Assembly: GCA_938084905.1 (NCBI GenBank)
Contig: CALKEQ010000007.1
Location: forward strand, 1-64,000
Direction: 5' to 3'
Source: an uncultured bacterium
GTDB lineage: Bacteria > Desulfobacterota > Syntrophorhabdia > Syntrophorhabdales > JANXAF01
DNA length: 64,000 bases
In this document: piece after piece, positions 31,871 to 41,158 of the stretch
Numbering within the stretch: position 1 is the stretch's first letter
Layout of the letters: every line of letters starts with the position of its first letter
Notes under the pieces: generated by a model
What the model was told of the DNA's origin: nothing
Seen by the model: the letters and a program-made list of their open reading frames with translations, nothing else
The model's database searches: none
Translations under genes and position numbers: made by a program

Positions 31871-33034
31871 ATGGGAACGAAAAGGTACCTTTTTACGTCC
31901 GAATCTGTTGCGGAAGGACATCCAGACAAGATTGCTGACCAGATATCGGACGCAGTCCTTGACTCACTTATCGAGCAAGACAAGGGAAGCAGGGTGGCTT
32001 GTGAAACATTGGTTACCACTGGGCTTGTCTTTGTGGGAGGAGAGATAACGACAAAAGGATACGCCGATATACCTAGGATAGCAAGAGAGACCATAAGGGA
32101 AATAGGTTATAACGATTCTTCAATGGGTTTCGACTGGGAAACATGCGCCGTAATAACAGCGATAGATGAGCAGTCTCCAGACATAGCCATTGGAGTAAAC
32201 GAGACTGAAGACCATGAGATGGGAGCAGGTGACCAGGGGATGATGTTCGGCTATGCGTGCACAGAGACATCAGAACTGATGCCTATGCCTATTACCTTAG
32301 CCCACAAGCTTGTAAGGAGGCTCTCGGAGGTAAGGAAAAAAGGGATTCTCACTTTTTTGAGACCTGATGGAAAGAGTCAGGTTACAGTTGAATATGTGGA
32401 CAAGAAACCGGTAAGGGTTGATGCTATCGTCATTGCAGCCCAGCATGCACCTGACGTCGATTATTCTACTTTGAGAGAAGGGATAATAGAGGAGGTGATA
32501 AAAAAGGTTATCCCAGAAAGCATGATGGACAAAAATACAAAGATATACATAAACACGACTGGAAGGTTCGTTATTGGAGGACCGAGAGCAGATTGTGGAA
32601 TGACAGGAAGAAAGATAATAGCCGACACTTACGGAGGAGTTGCAAGTCACGGAGGGGGAGCTTTCTCCGGAAAAGATCCTACAAAGGTGGACAGAAGCAG
32701 TGCCTATATGGCCAGATACATAGCAAAGAACCTCGTTGCAGCTGGTGCGGCAGAAAAAGTGGGGATCCAGATAGCTTACACAATTGGAGTTGCTCAACCT
32801 ATATCTGTTATGGTTGACACCTATGGAACTGCAAAAGTTGATCCTGAAAGGATCTTGAAATTGGTTACAGAGCTCTTCGACCTAAGGCCAAAGAAAATAA
32901 TTGAGTACCTCGATCTTCTAAGACCTATTTACAAGAAGACAGCATGGGGAGGTCACTTCGGAAGGGAAGAGCCAGAATTTACTTGGGAAAGAACTGACAT
33001 GGTAGAGACTATAAAAAGAGAACTCGGGATCTGA
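31871..33034 (+). CDS. metK: S-adenosylmethionine synthetase
   Basis: MetK forms SAM from methionine and [23 protein letters not shown] at the N-terminus, [12 protein letters not shown] (near 120) and [19 protein letters not shown] (near 260) are the family signatures. I chose ATG 31871, preceded by GGAGGAGAG, giving 387 residues; an upstream in-frame start at 31820 would add 17 residues read from ptsI. The gap to ptsI is too short to hold a SAM riboswitch. Confidence 0.97.
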   Translation: MGTKRYLFTSESVAEGHPDKIADQISDAVLDSLIEQDKGSRVACETLVTTGLVFVGGEITTKGYADIPRIARETIREIGYNDSSMGFDWETCAVITAIDEQSPDIAIGVNETEDHEMGAGDQGMMFGYACTETSELMPMPITLAHKLVRRLSEVRKKGILTFLRPDGKSQVTVEYVDKKPVRVDAIVIAAQHAPDVDYSTLREGIIEEVIKKVIPESMMDKNTKIYINTTGRFVIGGPRADCGMTGRKIIADTYGGVASHGGGAFSGKDPTKVDRSSAYMARYIAKNLVAAGAAEKVGIQIAYTIGVAQPISVMVDTYGTAKVDPERILKLVTELFDLRPKKIIEYLDLLRPIYKKTAWGGHFGREEPEFTWERTDMVETIKRELGI

Positions 33035-33052
33035 GTGATAGAGGAGGAGATG

Positions 33053-34378
33053 ATGGATTTCAACGTAAAGGACCTTTCTTTAGCTGAGAGTGGAAGGGAG
33101 AAGATAGAATGGGCAGAAAGGAGGATGCCCACACTTTCCAAAATAAGGGAGCGTTTCAAAAAAGAGAAGCCTCTAAAAGGTGTAAGGATTGCCTGTTGCC
33201 TTCATGTGACACCAGAGACGGCAAATCTGGTAAGAACTTTAAAGGAGGGTGGTGCTGAGGTTGTGCTTTGCGCATCAAACCCCTTAAGTACTCAGGACGA
33301 TGTGGCCTCCTCGATTGTCAAACACTTACAAATTCCGGTTTTCTCCATAAAGGGGGAGGATGAAACTACTTACTACGCACACATAATGAAGGCTTTAAGC
33401 TTCTTTCCTAACATAACAATGGACGATGGAGCCGATCTTGTGAGCTCACTTCACATGATTGCTCATAATAGGTTCGATGTCCTCCATAGCGTTATAAGGG
33501 ATTGGGTCTTAAACCTCGACGAGGAAAAAAGGAAAAAACTCGTTGAGAATGTAGTCGGAGGAACTGAAGAGACAACTACTGGAGTTATAAGGCTCAAAAG
33601 TATGGAAAAAAAAGGAGTTCTTCTTTTTCCGATTATAGCCGTAAATGACGCCTATACTAAACACATGTTCGATAACAGATACGGGACTGGTCAGAGTACA
33701 ATAGACGGGATATTGCGGGCGACGAACATTCTTCTTTCAGGTGCAAAAGTTGTCGTTTCAGGCTACGGTTGGTGTGGGAAAGGAGTGGCCATGAGGGCAA
33801 AGGGCATGGGTGCCCATGTCATTGTAACTGAAGTTGATCCAATTCGGGCACTGGAGGCACACCTTGATGGGTACGAGGTAATGGAAATGAAAAAGGCTGC
33901 AAAAATCGGCGATATATTTGTGACTACAACAGGGGACATAAATGTCATAAGAAGGGAACACTTTGAGGTGATGAAGGATGGTGCGATAGTTGGAAATTCA
34001 GGCCACTTTAACGTTGAGATAGACATAGGCGCACTAGAAGAAATGAAAGAGAAAAAGAGAAGGATAAGAGGTCTCCTTGATGAGTACGTTTTAAGGGACG
34101 GAAGGAGAATATACCTAATAGGTGAGGGGAGACTTGTAAACCTGGCATGTGCAGAGGGCCACCCTTCTGAGGTTATGGACATGAGCTTTTCCAATCAGGC
34201 CTTGTGCGTCGAATACATGTGGAAAAATGGGAAAAAATTGGAAAGAAGGGTCTACAGTGTTCCAAGAGAGATAGACGAGGAGGTGGCTTACTTAAAGCTC
34301 TCATCGTATGGAATAGAGATAGATAAACTGACTGAGGAACAGAAAGCCTATCTTTCCTCATGGGAAATGGGAACGTAG
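33053..34378 (+). CDS. ahcY: S-adenosylhomocysteine hydrolase, short form
   Basis: AhcY splits S-adenosylhomocysteine into adenosine and homocysteine using bound NAD. The catalytic region [13 protein letters not shown], the [15 protein letters not shown] stretch and the Rossmann [13 protein letters not shown] are present. Length is 441 from ATG 33053, chosen because AGGAGG (33042-33047) is 5 bases upstream; ATG 33050 is too close. The C-terminus ends without the Lys-Tyr tail found in many bacterial and eukaryotic enzymes, matching the shorter archaeal and Thermotoga-like type. Confidence 0.94.
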   Translation: MDFNVKDLSLAESGREKIEWAERRMPTLSKIRERFKKEKPLKGVRIACCLHVTPETANLVRTLKEGGAEVVLCASNPLSTQDDVASSIVKHLQIPVFSIKGEDETTYYAHIMKALSFFPNITMDDGADLVSSLHMIAHNRFDVLHSVIRDWVLNLDEEKRKKLVENVVGGTEETTTGVIRLKSMEKKGVLLFPIIAVNDAYTKHMFDNRYGTGQSTIDGILRATNILLSGAKVVVSGYGWCGKGVAMRAKGMGAHVIVTEVDPIRALEAHLDGYEVMEMKKAAKIGDIFVTTTGDINVIRREHFEVMKDGAIVGNSGHFNVEIDIGALEEMKEKKRRIRGLLDEYVLRDGRRIYLIGEGRLVNLACAEGHPSEVMDMSFSNQALCVEYMWKNGKKLERRVYSVPREIDEEVAYLKLSSYGIEIDKLTEEQKAYLSSWEMGT

Positions 34379-35295
34379 TATCTGTCGTCACCATCGGTAC
34401 AATAGCCTACGACTCCATTCAGACACCGTTTGGAGAAACGGATTGTATTGCTGGGGGTTCGGCGTTACATTTTGCGAGTTCTGCGAGTTTTTTTACATCT
34501 GTTGGCATTGTTGCCCCAGTGGGAGAGGATTTTGATGTTTGCGAGCTTTCATTCCTTAGGGAGAGAAATGTGGATCTAAGCGGAGTTGAGGTTTTAAACG
34601 GAAGGACTTTCAGATGGAAGGGAAGATACGGATATGATCTTAATACTGCAATAACTCTTGAGACCAGTCTAAACGTCCTCAAAGACTTTAAGCCTCACCT
34701 TCCGGAAAGTTACAGGTACGCTGATTTCATTTTCCTTGCTAATGTGGATCCCGAATTACAGTCGTGCGCAATTGACCAGATAAAAAACAGAGAGGCATAT
34801 GTGGCTCTTGATACAATGGACTTCTGGATAGAAAGTAAAAGGGATGCGCTAATGGAAGTTATAAAAAGGGTTGACATGATAGTTGTAAATGAGGCAGAGC
34901 TTAGACAGATAAGTATGGAGTACAATCTTTTAAAGGGTGCAAAGAAGATACTCTCTATGGGCCCAAAGACAGTGGTGGTAAAAAGGGGGGAGTACGGTAT
35001 TCTCATGGTTAATGATGAGGAGGTTTTTCTTTGTCCAGCTTACCCTTTGGAGGAGGTCTTTGATCCGACAGGTGCGGGAGATACCTTTGCAGGTGGACTC
35101 ATTGGCTACCTTTCAAATGTTGGGTCTGTCTCAAATCAAACACTGAAGCAGGCAGCCATAATGGGATGCGTTATGGCTTCCTTTAATGTGGAAGATTTCG
35201 GAGCAAAAAGAATGAAATCTTTGACTCACAAAGAAATAAAGGAAAGATACTCTCTTTTTAAAAAGTGCGTTGAATTCAGCGATCTGAAATTGTAG
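34360..35295 (+). CDS. PfkB-family kinase, possible adenosine or nucleoside kinase
   Basis: This ribokinase-fold enzyme of 311 residues has the anion-hole and catalytic motif [12 protein letters not shown] near residue 235 (catalytic Asp in GAGD). An N-terminal [14 protein letters not shown] lies in the sugar-binding region. It overlaps ahcY by 19 bases. Because AhcY releases adenosine, a role in phosphorylating adenosine to complete the methyl cycle is the simplest reading. Substrate specificity cannot be read from the sequence, and sugar kinases of the same family are alternatives. Confidence 0.85.
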   Translation: MGNGNVVSVVTIGTIAYDSIQTPFGETDCIAGGSALHFASSASFFTSVGIVAPVGEDFDVCELSFLRERNVDLSGVEVLNGRTFRWKGRYGYDLNTAITLETSLNVLKDFKPHLPESYRYADFIFLANVDPELQSCAIDQIKNREAYVALDTMDFWIESKRDALMEVIKRVDMIVVNEAELRQISMEYNLLKGAKKILSMGPKTVVVKRGEYGILMVNDEEVFLCPAYPLEEVFDPTGAGDTFAGGLIGYLSNVGSVSNQTLKQAAIMGCVMASFNVEDFGAKRMKSLTHKEIKERYSLFKKCVEFSDLKL

Positions 35296-35410
35296 TTTCC
35301 AGTTACTTCTCCAATTCTCTGCCACAGATTTCAGCCTTTTAATTTTTTCCACGTACGAGATGGCGATTTGTACTTCAGATGAGGCTCTTCTACAGAAAAG
35401 ATTTTCTGCC

Positions 35411-36502
35411 TCAAAATAGTGAGAGCCTTCGAAATGCTTCTATCTTTTCCCTATCCCCGATTTTTGCAGTCTCGATCGCAGATTTTAGAAACTGGATCGT
35501 TTCATCATACACCTTTTTTTCAACTGGAAACGGATGGCCATCCTTTCCTCCGTGAGCAAAGCTAAACCTTGCAGGATCTTTAAAGCTTGGTGGAGAGGTG
35601 TATACAAGCTCAGCTACTAAAGAAAGGGCAGCAACTGTCCTCTTTCCGACCCCCTCAATCTTTACCATATCTATGTACCTTTTTGGCTCCTTTTCATGGA
35701 TCAAAGTAAGAATCTTTTCCAGTCTTTTTAAATCGATGTCATCTGGCGATATGTAATGCCTTTGCGGCATCTCCAATTGTATCTTCTTTAAAGTTCCAAT
35801 CATCACGTGAGGGTCATTTCTTACAAAGTCGAGCATGGCCAAGCGAGCATCTTCACTTTCCCTTGAGGCGAGATTTAGAATAAGGCCAGTTAGGTCACAA
35901 GTTACACCGGTATGTGGATCCTGGGTGAAATCAAGATCGTCCCTTGAGAGCCACTGGTACCTACGGGCACTCCTTTTTTTCTCATTCATTCCCTGCTGGA
36001 TTACAGCCCAGTCTCCATCTTTTGTAAAAATAAAGGTGTGATGGTAAAGATCGTATCCGTCCTGAATCAGGACATTGTCGATTTTTGCACAGAGCCTGCT
36101 CTTTTCGATTAAACTGTCCGCATCAAAACCCCATTTATCACCAAAAATCAGAATCTCCCTTGGGGTCTCCAGGGCCCTTTTCCCTTTTCCACCGCAGACA
36201 GCTAAAGGAACATCCTCTCCCAGGCGTAGAACCGCTTCCTTTATGGCCCCGCACAAAGTGGTGGTTAACCCACTACTGTGCCAGTCAAATCCTGCTGCGC
36301 ATCCAAGTGCTTGGAACCATATGGGATCTGAAATTCGCCTTAGGAACTCGCGTGAACCAAATTCGTAAACGATTATTTCAATAATTGCGGATACAAAATT
36401 GACCATTCTCTCAAATAACCAGCGGGGTGCCCTTCCAGTGTGAAGGGGCAAAGTTGTCACTTCCCTTCTCACAACATATCTTTTATAATTTGTTTTGCCC
36501 AT
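35411..36502 (-). CDS. DUF763 family protein, function unknown
   Basis: The 363-residue protein matches DUF763, a family common in archaea and thermophilic bacteria with no assigned reaction. Conserved blocks are LPLHTGRAPRWLFERM at the N-terminus, QALGCAAGFDWHSSGLTTT, VQDGYDLYHHTF-like NVLIQDGYDLYHHTF, VIQQGMNEKKRSARRYQWL and FSFAHGGKDGHPFPV. A helix-hairpin-helix-like IEGVGKRTVAALSLVAE near residue 285 suggests nucleic-acid binding (inference). I chose ATG 36502 over TTG 36508; neither has a clear ribosome site. The 115 bases between its stop and pfkB hold no terminator that I can see. Confidence 0.85.
   Translation of the reverse strand: MGKTNYKRYVVRREVTTLPLHTGRAPRWLFERMVNFVSAIIEIIVYEFGSREFLRRISDPIWFQALGCAAGFDWHSSGLTTTLCGAIKEAVLRLGEDVPLAVCGGKGKRALETPREILIFGDKWGFDADSLIEKSRLCAKIDNVLIQDGYDLYHHTFIFTKDGDWAVIQQGMNEKKRSARRYQWLSRDDLDFTQDPHTGVTCDLTGLILNLASRESEDARLAMLDFVRNDPHVMIGTLKKIQLEMPQRHYISPDDIDLKRLEKILTLIHEKEPKRYIDMVKIEGVGKRTVAALSLVAELVYTSPPSFKDPARFSFAHGGKDGHPFPVEKKVYDETIQFLKSAIETAKIGDREKIEAFRRLSLF
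36484..36489 (+). promoter_or_regulatory. TATAAT -10 box for the DUF1460 gene
   Basis: A perfect TATAAT lies 27 bases before ATG 36517. The -35 region 17 bases upstream (TTCCCT, 36461-36466) is poor. The box lies inside the first codons of the opposite DUF763 gene, as expected if the 14-base gap cannot hold a promoter. Confidence 0.4.
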
Positions 36503-36516
36503 CTTCAAGAAGAAAA

Positions 36517-37230
36517 ATGGATGAGGAATTAAGACTTGGTCATTTCACAAAAGAAAAATTAGACCTCCTTCTGAAAAAAGATTTTAAAGAACCTGGCGAA
36601 AGAGTTGTTTTTCTCTCCCAAATGTTTATCGGGACTCCTTACAGAGGGGGTACACTTCCCGGAGGCAATGGAGAGAATGAGATCCTGATTGTCAATTTTG
36701 AGGCGGTGGACTGCATGACCTTTATAGAGTACGTTGAGGCATTGAGACTCTCTCGTTCTTTCGAGGAATTCAAAGAGTTTCTGAGAAAGGTCAGATACAA
36801 AGAAGGTGTTGTGAGTTACTCGAAGAGGAAACATTTTTTTACAGACTGGATAATCTGGAATTGCGGATTAAGAGAAGTAACGACTACCTTGAAAAAAAAG
36901 ACAGTTAGGGTAAAAAAAAGGCTAAATTTAAGGGATGATGGCTCTTACATAATTTCGGGTGTAGAGCCTGTAGAAAGGGAAATAGTTTACCTTCCCTCAG
37001 AGGAAATTGATGAATCCGCGATGGATAATCTATATGGAGGTGACTATATAGGCTTTTACACTTCCCTTTTAGGACTTGACTGTTCACATGTGGGTATACT
37101 TGTGAGGAAGGAGGGAGATTTCTGGATAAGGCATGCCTCATCCGCAAGAGGGAAGGTTCTCGACGAGAAATTTATGGAATACGTTTCAAAGATGGAAGGC
37201 ATAATAGTACTTCGGCCGAAAGAAACATGA
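36517..37230 (+). CDS. DUF1460 family protein, NlpC/P60-like amidase fold
   Basis: DUF1460 proteins are papain-like (YiiX/NlpC superfamily) and annotated as possible N-acetylmuramoyl-alanine amidases. The likely nucleophile Cys is in VNFEAVDCMTFIEYVEAL (about 67), preceded by GTPYRGGTLPG. The likely His is in LDCSHVGILVRK, and WIRHASSARGKVLDE follows. ATG 36517 gives 237 residues and no signal peptide, which is odd for a wall enzyme; an in-frame start at 36427 also gives none. It overlaps the next gene by 4 bases. Confidence 0.82.
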   Translation: MDEELRLGHFTKEKLDLLLKKDFKEPGERVVFLSQMFIGTPYRGGTLPGGNGENEILIVNFEAVDCMTFIEYVEALRLSRSFEEFKEFLRKVRYKEGVVSYSKRKHFFTDWIIWNCGLREVTTTLKKKTVRVKKRLNLRDDGSYIISGVEPVEREIVYLPSEEIDESAMDNLYGGDYIGFYTSLLGLDCSHVGILVRKEGDFWIRHASSARGKVLDEKFMEYVSKMEGIIVLRPKET

Positions 37231-38252
37231 TCCTTCCTATTTTTCTTCCCCATTTCGGCTGTGAAAAGAGGTGTATTTACTGCGATCAAACCTACATAAC
37301 TGAAAAAGAGGATTACGATCTTACGAGGTACGTTTGTGATTTAACGGATAAAATAAAGGAGCCTTTTGAAGTAGCACTCTACGGAGGAGATATCTTTGGT
37401 GCAAAAAAGGAGGAGCTTGAAAAGATCCTCAAGATACTCAAACCTCTCATTGAAAGATCAAAAGGGATGCGTGTGTCTTCGAGACCTCTTGTCTCACGTA
37501 AAGGATTTTCTGAGATTCTTGAGCTTTTGAAAGACCACAGGCTAAATGTAGTAGAGCTTGGTATCCCCACATTTAACGATTCGATCCTTCGGTTCCTAAA
37601 GAGGGGACATACTGTCAAAGATCTGGAGGAGACCTATCGGTATTTAGAATCAAGGGGTATTAAGGTCGCACTTCAGCTGATGGTTGGGTTGCCAAAAGAG
37701 ACAGAGATGGACATAAAGGAGACTGTCAGAAATGTTTTAAGGTTAAAGCCCCACTACATTAGGATCTACCCACTTGTGGTAATCAGGGGAACCCCATTGG
37801 CAGAGATGGTTGCCAGTGAAAAAGTAAGGCTTGTAAGCTTCGAGGAGGCCGTGCGAAGAGCGGCGTACATATACGCTAGTGCGAAAAAAAATGGAATAGA
37901 CGTTTTAAAGATTGGATTAACTGACAATAGATCTTTGAGGGAAAATGTGAAAGGGGGTTTTTACCATCCATCTTTTGGCTACATCGTCCGTTGTTATATC
38001 TTCTTGAGCGTGCTGAAAAAGATCTTTTCTGAGTGCGGCATCAGGGGAAAAATAAGAATTGAGGTGAGTAGGAGGGATGTTTCTCACTTATGCGGCTACA
38101 AGGGAGAGAATCTTAGGTCCTTTGAGAAAGAAGGAGTAGAGCTGGATATAACGGTTTCAGACCTAAACAACTGGGAGTTCCGTTTAACAGATGGGGTTGG
38201 TTTCTATTTCAAGTCGAACGCGATTGAACTCTTCGAGGAAACTTTAAATTGA
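37227..38252 (+). CDS. Radical SAM protein, ELP3-like without acetyltransferase domain
   Basis: The start ILPIFLPHFGCEKRCIYCDQ carries Cys-x3-Cys-x2-Cys for the 4Fe-4S cluster (Cys about 12, 16, 19). An ELP3-like TIM barrel follows, with FEVALYGGDIFG, VELGIPTFNDSIL, RGHTVKDLEETYRYL and QLMVGLPKET. The GNAT domain of Elp3 is absent (341 residues). Such proteins are widespread next to translation or rnc genes and a role in tRNA modification has been suggested; the substrate is unknown. It lies directly before thrS. Confidence 0.85.
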   Translation: MILPIFLPHFGCEKRCIYCDQTYITEKEDYDLTRYVCDLTDKIKEPFEVALYGGDIFGAKKEELEKILKILKPLIERSKGMRVSSRPLVSRKGFSEILELLKDHRLNVVELGIPTFNDSILRFLKRGHTVKDLEETYRYLESRGIKVALQLMVGLPKETEMDIKETVRNVLRLKPHYIRIYPLVVIRGTPLAEMVASEKVRLVSFEEAVRRAAYIYASAKKNGIDVLKIGLTDNRSLRENVKGGFYHPSFGYIVRCYIFLSVLKKIFSECGIRGKIRIEVSRRDVSHLCGYKGENLRSFEKEGVELDITVSDLNNWEFRLTDGVGFYFKSNAIELFEETLN

Positions 38253-38267
38253 CAATGAAAGGCCAAA

Positions 38268-40040
38268 ATGGTAAGAATAACAGTCAATTACGAGCCAGAG
38301 GGAGGAAGGAAGAAGGGGACTCAATTGCAGGAAGACCTTGAGGTTCTAAGACACAGCACGGCCCATGTGATGGCTCAGGCCGTAAAGGAACTTTACCCCT
38401 CCGCAAAAATAGCAATAGGGCCAGCAATAGAGAACGGTTTTTATTACGATTTCGATTACGAGCCAGGTTTTACAGAAGAGGACCTTCAAAAGATTGAAGA
38501 GAAAATGAGAGAGATTGTGAAAAGGGATTTACCAATCGTTAGGACCATCATGAATAGGGACGAGGCGATAAGACTCTTTGAGAGAATGGAGGAACCCTAC
38601 AAAGTTGAAATACTAAAAGAGCTAGAGGATGATAAGGTCTCCCTTTATTCTCAAGGGGATTTCATAGACCTTTGCAGAGGACCACATCTTCCCTCAACAG
38701 GAAAGATTGGGGCATTCAAGCTTCTAAGTGTGGCCGGGGCTTACTGGAGAGGGGATGAGAGAAATAAAATGCTGTCAAGGATTTACGGAACAGCCTTTTT
38801 CGATGAAGAGTCACTTAAAAAATATTTGAACTTCCTTGAGGAAGTAAAGAAGAGGGACCATAGGAAGCTTGGCAGAGAGCTTGATCTTTTTACCCTCTCT
38901 GATGAGGTTGGACCAGGGCTTGTCATTTACCATCCAAATGGGGCTTTGATCCGCTACATTTTAGAAGACTTTGAGAGGAAAGAGCATCTAAAAAGGGGTT
39001 ACAAATTCGTATACGGTCCTCACATCCTTAAGCTCGATATGTGGAAAAGATCTGGCCACTACGAAAATTACAAAGAGAACATGTTCTTTACAAAAGTTGA
39101 CGACGTTGAATACGGAATAAAGCCCATGAACTGCCTTTCCCACATAGTAGTTTACAAATCCTCGATAAGGAGTTATAGAGACCTTCCCCTTAGATATTTT
39201 GAGCTAGGGACGGTGAATAGATATGAAAAGTCAGGTGTTCTCCACGGGCTTCTTAGGGTGAGAGAATTTACCCAGGACGATGCACACATCTTTGCTAGAG
39301 TAGACCAACTTAAAGATGAAATTAGGGGGATCCTCGATTTCGTTAGGGATGTGATGGGAATTTTCGGCTTCGAGTATGAAATGGAGATAAGTACGAGACC
39401 TGAGAGGTACATAGGTTCTTTAGAGGACTGGAAAAGAGCTGAGGATGTCCTAAGGGAAGTACTTGACGAAACTGGTATAGCATACAGGATAAATGAGGGA
39501 GAGGGGGCATTTTATGGTCCAAAGATAGACGTAAAATTGAAGGACGCTCTTGGCAGGAGGTGGCAGTGTGCCACAATTCAGTGCGATTTTGCCCTTCCTG
39601 AAAGATTCGATCTTTACTATGTGGACAGCGACGGCAAGAGAAAGAGGCCTGTCATGCTCCACAGGGTTATACTTGGCGCGATGGAGAGGTTTATAGGGAT
39701 ACTTATCGAGCATTACGCTGGTAAATTTCCTGTCTGGCTATCTCCAGTGCAGGTTATAATACTGACTATAACTGAAGAACAGATAGAATACGCAAGAGCC
39801 CTAAATGAGAGACTCTTAAGCGAAGATATAAGGACAGAGACAGATCTGAGGAATGAGAAACTTGGTTACAAGGTTAGGGAGGCTACTATGAGGAAGATAC
39901 CCTACATGCTGATTGTTGGGAAAAAGGAGGCTGATGAGGGGAAAATAAGTGTGAGATCTCGCGATGGGAAGGAGATGAAGGGAATTGCTCTAAAAGAGTT
40001 TATAGAGATGGTAAAAGATGACATCGTAAATAGGAGGTGA
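38268..40040 (+). CDS. thrS: Threonyl-tRNA synthetase lacking the TGS domain
   Basis: ThrRS charges tRNA-Thr. The editing domain starts almost at once: His29 and His33 ([12 protein letters not shown]) and IDLCRGPHL. The class II catalytic core follows with [31 protein letters not shown] and [15 protein letters not shown], then the anticodon-binding domain (about 485-590). At 590 residues it is about 45-50 short of the usual 635-645 because the N-terminal TGS domain is missing. The stop lies only 15 bases after the preceding gene, so there is no room for a longer N-terminus. Its AGG AGG TGA end forms the infC ribosome site. Confidence 0.94.
   Translation: MVRITVNYEPEGGRKKGTQLQEDLEVLRHSTAHVMAQAVKELYPSAKIAIGPAIENGFYYDFDYEPGFTEEDLQKIEEKMREIVKRDLPIVRTIMNRDEAIRLFERMEEPYKVEILKELEDDKVSLYSQGDFIDLCRGPHLPSTGKIGAFKLLSVAGAYWRGDERNKMLSRIYGTAFFDEESLKKYLNFLEEVKKRDHRKLGRELDLFTLSDEVGPGLVIYHPNGALIRYILEDFERKEHLKRGYKFVYGPHILKLDMWKRSGHYENYKENMFFTKVDDVEYGIKPMNCLSHIVVYKSSIRSYRDLPLRYFELGTVNRYEKSGVLHGLLRVREFTQDDAHIFARVDQLKDEIRGILDFVRDVMGIFGFEYEMEISTRPERYIGSLEDWKRAEDVLREVLDETGIAYRINEGEGAFYGPKIDVKLKDALGRRWQCATIQCDFALPERFDLYYVDSDGKRKRPVMLHRVILGAMERFIGILIEHYAGKFPVWLSPVQVIILTITEEQIEYARALNERLLSEDIRTETDLRNEKLGYKVREATMRKIPYMLIVGKKEADEGKISVRSRDGKEMKGIALKEFIEMVKDDIVNRR
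40032..40040 (+). promoter_or_regulatory. Perfect Shine-Dalgarno deciding the infC start
   Basis: AGGAGGTGA is fully complementary to the 16S anti-Shine-Dalgarno sequence and is made from the last codons and stop of thrS. It lies 7 bases (counted from GGAGG) before ATA 40045 and far from every in-frame ATG, GTG or TTG. Confidence 0.8.
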
Positions 40041-40044
40041 GGCT

Positions 40045-40560
40045 ATAGGAAAAGACATAAGGGATATTAACGTAAACGAGAAAATAAAGGCAAAAGAGGT
40101 GAGGGTTGTCGATGAGAACGGAAAACAGATAGGTATTATGCCTTTGAGTGAGGCCCTAAAAATTGCAAGGGAAAGGGAACTTGACCTTGTTGAGGTTGCT
40201 CCTCAAGCGAATCCACCGGTTTGCAAAATAATGGATTTTGGCAGGTACAAGTATCAGCTTTCAAAGAAGGCTCATGAGGCAAAAAAAAGACAAGCTGTAA
40301 TTCATGTCAAGGAAATAAAAATGGGTTTGAAGATAGAGGATCATGATCTGAACTTTAAGGTAAAACATATGAAGGAGTTCCTGGAAGAAGGGCATAAGGT
40401 AAAGGTTGTCATAATGTTCAAGGGAAGGGAGATATTAAGGCCGGAGATGGGGGAAGAACTTGCAAAAAAAATCGTGAACATGGTTGAAGGAGTTGGTCAG
40501 CTAGAGGTAAAGCCAAAAATGGAAGGCAGAAACATGGTCATGGTCTTCGCACCTGCTTAA
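40045..40560 (+). CDS. infC: Translation initiation factor IF-3 with ATA start
   Basis: IF-3 monitors start codons and initiator tRNA on the 30S subunit. From ATA 40045 the product has 171 residues, the normal length, and contains the conserved N-terminal INVNEKIKAKEVRVVDENG. Starting at the first conventional codon, GTG 40099, would delete this block. TAA at 40027-40029 closes the frame upstream, and no ATG, GTG or TTG lies between it and 40099. Rare start codons (AUU in E. coli) are used by infC for autogenous control, so the ATA probably serves the same end. The C-terminal domain ends KPKMEGRNMVMVFAP. Confidence 0.9.
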   Translation: MGKDIRDINVNEKIKAKEVRVVDENGKQIGIMPLSEALKIARERELDLVEVAPQANPPVCKIMDFGRYKYQLSKKAHEAKKRQAVIHVKEIKMGLKIEDHDLNFKVKHMKEFLEEGHKVKVVIMFKGREILRPEMGEELAKKIVNMVEGVGQLEVKPKMEGRNMVMVFAPA

Positions 40561-40573
40561 AAAGGAGGTAATC

Positions 40574-40771
40574 ATGCCAAAATTAAAAAGTCACAGGGGA
40601 CTCGCGAAAAGAGTAAAAATCTCCGGTAAGGGAAAAATCATTAGGAGGAGAGCCTTCCACAGCCACCTCCTTTCTGGTAAATCCTCCGGGAGAAAAAGAA
40701 GGTTGAAGAAGCCTACTCTTGTCCATTCATCTGACGTAAGAAAAGTTAGAAGACTTCTTCCTTATTCGTAG
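40574..40771 (+). CDS. rpmI: 50S ribosomal protein L35
   Basis: L35 is a small basic protein of the large subunit. The 65 residues begin PKLKSHRGLAKRVKISGKGK and contain RAFHSHLLSGKSS and RKRRL, all typical. A strong AAAGGAGGT ribosome site precedes ATG 40574. It stands between infC and rplT in the conserved infC-rpmI-rplT operon. Confidence 0.97.
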   Translation: MPKLKSHRGLAKRVKISGKGKIIRRRAFHSHLLSGKSSGRKRRLKKPTLVHSSDVRKVRRLLPYS

Positions 40772-40798
40772 CAATCTAAAAAAAAGGAGTGATCGATT

Positions 40799-41158
40799 AT
40801 GCCAAGGGCAAAAAGAGGTTTCAAGGCGAGAAGGAGAAGAAAGAGGCTCCTTAGACTTGCAAAAGGATATTTTGGAAGGAGGAAAAACGTCTATAGCGTC
40901 GCAAAGCGAGCTGTTTTCAAATCCCTCTTTTACGCTTATAGACACAGAAGGGAGAGAAAGAGGGATTTCAGGTCACTTTGGATTACAAGGATAAATGCTG
41001 CCTGTCGAGCACATGACATCTCTTACTCCAGGTTTATTCACGGTCTTAAGCTGGCAAACATCAATCTGAACAGGAAGATCCTTGCGGATATGGCAGTTAA
41101 TGATCCTCAGTCATTTAAGGCCCTCGTCGATAAGGTAAAAACTATTAGAGGTGCCTGA
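40799..41158 (+). CDS. rplT: 50S ribosomal protein L20
   Basis: L20 binds 23S rRNA early in 50S assembly and often represses its own operon. [25 protein letters not shown] at the N-terminus and [14 protein letters not shown] in the core identify it; the length of 119 is standard. The 27-base gap to rpmI holds no obvious rRNA-mimic fold. Its TGA overlaps the pheS ATG by one base. Confidence 0.97.
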   Translation: MPRAKRGFKARRRRKRLLRLAKGYFGRRKNVYSVAKRAVFKSLFYAYRHRRERKRDFRSLWITRINAACRAHDISYSRFIHGLKLANINLNRKILADMAVNDPQSFKALVDKVKTIRGA

